DNA of 7,804 bases from Acidobacteriaceae bacterium. Its GTDB lineage: Bacteria; Acidobacteriota; Terriglobia; Terriglobales; SbA1. Positions 4,974 to 7,804 of this stretch are shown in pieces (position 1 is the first letter of the stretch; each line of letters begins with the position of its first letter). The notes below the pieces were generated by a model. It did not search any database, was not told where the DNA came from, and saw only the letters and a list, made by a program, of their open reading frames with translations. Where the stretch lies: assembly GCA_003136335.1 (NCBI GenBank), contig PLEA01000467.1, positions 1 through 7,804 on the forward strand, written 5' to 3'. A program made the position numbers and the translations under genes.

Positions 4974-7804
4974 CGGGTCAAAGCGGCATCGAGATTGAAC
5001 AAAACGCTGGCCACGGCCGTCAATGCCGCCAGTTCGTTGCCAGATCTTCCCTTCGTACTCGCGGCGCTTTTCCTATTCTTGGGCGCAGTCGGCGAGGTGA
5101 GAGCCGCTTCAAACAACCCGCGCAAAGTAGCCAGCTCACCCTCTGTCGGATCGCGCGACAAAACCAAGCGTGCGCCGTATTTCAGCCGCTCGTCAAGAAC
5201 ATTCGTCGCCTTCATCATGCGTCGCGCAAGGGCTTCGGAAGCTTCCTGATAGACCGGATCGTTCAGCGTTACCAGAGCCTGTAACGGTGTGTTGGTCGGC
5301 ACACGTCGCGCCAAACTCATGTCGTGTTCGGAGGCATCGAAGGTAAGAAAGCTGGGATAGCCACTCGTGCGTTTAATGTACGTGTAAATCGCCCGCCGAT
5401 AACGATTGGACCCGGTGGCGTCCACCCATTTGCTGTCGTTATAAACGGAGTTCCATACACCCGGAGGCTGCGGTGGCATGACCGGAGGCCCGCCCATGGT
5501 GTCGGTCAACAGTCCGCTGGCCATAAGGGCCTGATCCCGAACCATTTCTGCCGTGAGCCTTTGCTGCGGACCACGCGCCAGCAAGCGATTGCGCGGATCT
5601 TTCTCGACAAGTGCCGGGGTAGCTTTAGCCGTTTGGCGATAGGTCGCGCTGGTCACCAGTTCGCGCAATAACGTCTTCATGTTCCAGTGGAGGTCGTTCT
5701 GAAAATGAAGTGCAAGCCAATCGAGCAATTCGGAATGACTCGGTTCTTCGCCCACGCTCCCGAAATTTTCCAGGGTCTCAACAATTCCAGTTCCGAAAAG
5801 TTGCTCCCAATAGCGATTTACCGCCATACGCGCAGTCAAAGGCTGTTCTGGCATAAAAAACCATTTTGCCAGCGTCAAGCGATTGCGAGGCGCCCCAGCG
5901 GGAAGTTTGGGAAATAATCCAGGGACATCGGGAGCAAGGGCGGGACCGATCTTGGTGAGAAAATTTCCGCGCTCGAACTCCAGAGTATCTCGTCTTTCGT
6001 ACGCAGCCTGTTCCACCATCACGGGAGTTTCTACACTGCGAATCTTCTGCAAGCGGCGAGTCAGGTTCGTAAGCTCAGCAAGGCTACCGCCGAAGGTGGA
6101 GTTTTCGGTCAGCGCGGACCAGCGCGAATCCGAACTGGCTGTCAGCCGCGCCCGCTTCACGAGGGCGGGCTTGTCGCTGACGTTGTCGGTTTGTATCAGG
6201 TGAACTTTCAGGCGGCTGCCTTGAGATAGCCGCAGAGGCGAAGCGGGCACTCCTATCGTCCATCGCTTGAGGAAAAGATTTGGATTTGCCGCAAAGCCGC
6301 CCGTCTCCGGGTCTGCCGCGGATTTCGGCCCCAGCTTTGCGGACCGTCCCACTGCCGCTTGCAGATTGTCTTCGGAATCAGAAATGAAATAACGGAAAGG
6401 GATCTTATCCTGGCGGCCGTTCGGCTGTACTATCCAGGCGTCGACCTGGTCGACAATAAAGCCGTCTTCGGGCGTATGGCGGGCAACTTCGGGTTTCGCT
6501 GGCAAGACCTCGATGCGCAATGCTGTAATCACAGGAGCATCCACGGTCGCCGTCAACTCATAAACCGATTTTCCTGGAGTATTGGCGGCGTCCTGCATCT
6601 CTCCGTCATGAATCTGGAAGGCTACGGGCTTATCTGCTGCTTTGGAAAGCGCCAGTTTCCGGGCGTCGGCAACGCCCTTAACAAGATACTTCCGCTTGTC
6701 CTCTTTTTTTTTGGCCGATATTTTCTCGTCCGGCAAACGCGCAAGCTCTCGCTCCAATTGATCCGCCTCCCAGCGCAAGGCGGCCGCCTCGCTAGCGGAT
6801 GCCGCGGTGATCGGCAACGGTATCCATTGTGTCCGATCGTCCAACTGTCGACCCAGATCCACCACGGAATGAGTCAGCGTCGCAATCTCTTGCTGAAGCT
6901 TCGCAGCTTCTTGATATTTGGTTTTGTCTTTTGGAACATACAAGACTGGCGTGTCCTCCGGAAGGTCGGCATCCCGCGAGGTATTGAAGAAGGCCAGAGA
7001 CTTGTAATACTCGGCGTGGCGGATCGGATCGTAAGGATGTGAGTGACACTGCACGCAATTCATCGTAAGACCGTTCAGGACGGACCACGTAGTCGCCGAG
7101 CGATCCATCGCCGCCACTAACCGGAACTCCTCATCGTCGGTACCGCCCTCATCGTTATTGGGAGTCTGTCGGTGAAATGAAGTAGCGATCTGATCATCAA
7201 ACGTGGCATTGGGGAGTAGATCACCTGCCAGTTGCGTGATCACAAACTTATCGTAGGAAAAATTGCGGTTGAAAGCGTCAATGACCCAATCGCGGTATGG
7301 CCAGACGCCAGGCCGACCCCGATCCGCTTCATACCCTTTGCTGTCCGCGTACCGCGCCAAGTCCAGCCATAATGCTGCCCAACGCTCGCCATAGCGCGGC
7401 GAAGCGAGTAGACGATCGACCTGCTTCTCATAGGCATTGGGCGAGGAATCAGCCAGATACGATGCCTGTTCCTCTAGTGTGGGCGGCAGTCCCGTGAGAT
7501 CCAAGGAAACTCGACGTAGCAGCGCGGCCTTGTCAGCCTCCTGCGAGGGCGCCAGCCCCTCCTTCTCCAGTCGAGCAAGAATGAATCGGTCCAGCGGTTG
7601 ACGTGACCACTCCAACCGCTTTACCGCGGGCAAGGGTTGTGGCTTCGGGGCAACGAAGGCCCAATAGTCTTCCCACTTGGCTCCTTCTTTTATCCACCGG
7701 CGAAGCAACGCGATCTGCGGAGGAGAAAGAGACGGCGCGTGGTAGGGCATGCGCGCTTCAGGATCTGTCGAAGTTATCCGTGCGATCAGTTCCGATGCAT
7801 CAGG
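4970..7804 (-). CDS. PSD1-type protein: cytochrome c end + DUF1549 + DUF1553 (5' end outside window)
   Basis: There are 944 visible residues, open at the right edge. The ATG at 7750 is not the start: the 18 upstream in-frame codons read SELIARITSTDPEARMP across it, the typical end of a planctomycete-type cytochrome c domain, so this Met (visible residue 19) is the likely haem ligand. About 100 residues plus the signal sequence are missing. Next come SPPQIALLRRWIKEGA, then DUF1549 at about 69-275 (LLRRVSLDLTGLPPT, RYGERWAALWLDLARYADS, GDLLP, and CVQCHSHPYDPI with CVQCH at 250-254, a second haem- or metal-binding type motif). A charged helical region spans about 290-375. A beta-rich insert at about 380-560 (ALRIEVLP, DGFIVDQVDAWIV) looks like a carbohydrate-binding-type jelly roll. 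DUF1553 spans about 638-870 (NRLTLAKWF, ARMAVNRYWEQLFG, GEEPSHSELLDWLA, RRVPTNTPLQAL, NDPVYQEA). The end FNLDAALTR is typical. It is probably a periplasmic haem protein acting with the DUF1501 partner; its reaction is unknown. Confidence 0.94.
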   Translation of the reverse strand, partial: PDASELIARITSTDPEARMPYHAPSLSPPQIALLRRWIKEGAKWEDYWAFVAPKPQPLPAVKRLEWSRQPLDRFILARLEKEGLAPSQEADKAALLRRVSLDLTGLPPTLEEQASYLADSSPNAYEKQVDRLLASPRYGERWAALWLDLARYADSKGYEADRGRPGVWPYRDWVIDAFNRNFSYDKFVITQLAGDLLPNATFDDQIATSFHRQTPNNDEGGTDDEEFRLVAAMDRSATTWSVLNGLTMNCVQCHSHPYDPIRHAEYYKSLAFFNTSRDADLPEDTPVLYVPKDKTKYQEAAKLQQEIATLTHSVVDLGRQLDDRTQWIPLPITAASASEAAALRWEADQLERELARLPDEKISAKKKEDKRKYLVKGVADARKLALSKAADKPVAFQIHDGEMQDAANTPGKSVYELTATVDAPVITALRIEVLPAKPEVARHTPEDGFIVDQVDAWIVQPNGRQDKIPFRYFISDSEDNLQAAVGRSAKLGPKSAADPETGGFAANPNLFLKRWTIGVPASPLRLSQGSRLKVHLIQTDNVSDKPALVKRARLTASSDSRWSALTENSTFGGSLAELTNLTRRLQKIRSVETPVMVEQAAYERRDTLEFERGNFLTKIGPALAPDVPGLFPKLPAGAPRNRLTLAKWFFMPEQPLTARMAVNRYWEQLFGTGIVETLENFGSVGEEPSHSELLDWLALHFQNDLHWNMKTLLRELVTSATYRQTAKATPALVEKDPRNRLLARGPQQRLTAEMVRDQALMASGLLTDTMGGPPVMPPQPPGVWNSVYNDSKWVDATGSNRYRRAIYTYIKRTSGYPSFLTFDASEHDMSLARRVPTNTPLQALVTLNDPVYQEASEALARRMMKATNVLDERLKYGARLVLSRDPTEGELATLRGLFEAALTSPTAPKNRKSAASTKGRSGNELAALTAVASVLFNLDAALTR
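6704..6712 (-). repeat. A9 homopolymer inside the PSD1 coding sequence
   Basis: Nine consecutive T on the + strand read as AAA AAA AAA in the gene and encode K365-K367 (visible numbering) in the charged helical region. The frame is intact on both sides. One extra A would bring in a TAA at 6680-6678 within nine codons. Confidence 0.9.

Noticed and set aside
6359..7042. 227-codon open frame on the + strand
   Set aside because: It lies entirely antisense to the strongly supported PSD1 frame and its translation shows no recognisable domain; it is a shadow of a GC-rich gene.

Overview
The window comes from a bacterium of the Planctomycetota/Verrucomicrobiota/Acidobacteriota type. The evidence is a minus-strand PSD1 (DUF1549/DUF1553) gene directly followed by a DUF1501 gene, and two multi-pass membrane proteins that carry a planctomycete-type cytochrome c domain. 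These families are expanded in those phyla and uncommon elsewhere. I cannot tell which phylum from sequence reading alone. No rRNA, tRNA, CRISPR array, transposase or phage gene is visible, and coding density is high: no gene-free stretch exceeds 120 bases.

Layout. On the + strand, the C-terminal end of an NHL-repeat beta-propeller protein (1-408, open at the left edge) is followed after 10 bases by a five-helix membrane protein with a cytochrome c domain and a short leucine-rich-repeat (LRR) tail (419-1765). On the - strand, reading from the right edge, are a large PSD1-type protein that enters from outside the window (7804-4970), a DUF1501 protein whose GTG start overlaps the PSD1 stop (4973-3405), and a second membrane/cytochrome c/LRR protein (3349-1886). 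The two membrane cytochromes are diverged paralogues lying tail to tail. They are separated by 120 bases that contain a two-hairpin element of dispersed-repeat appearance.

How the genes may work together (inference). The PSD1 protein (haem c plus DUF1549/DUF1553), the twin-arginine-type exported DUF1501 protein, the membrane-anchored cytochromes and the NHL propeller all look extracytoplasmic. Together they look like a surface or periplasmic redox module: the DUF2231-like membrane cytochromes could link periplasmic chemistry to the respiratory chain, with the LRR and NHL domains giving protein or polymer contacts. I know of no established biochemical function for PSD1/DUF1501 pairs, so substrate and reaction remain unknown.

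Points worth a second look: the inverted paralogue pair, the conserved transmembrane histidines and the loss of one histidine in a single paralogue, the intergenic hairpin repeat, the GTGA start/stop overlap, and a run of nine A in the PSD1 reading frame.
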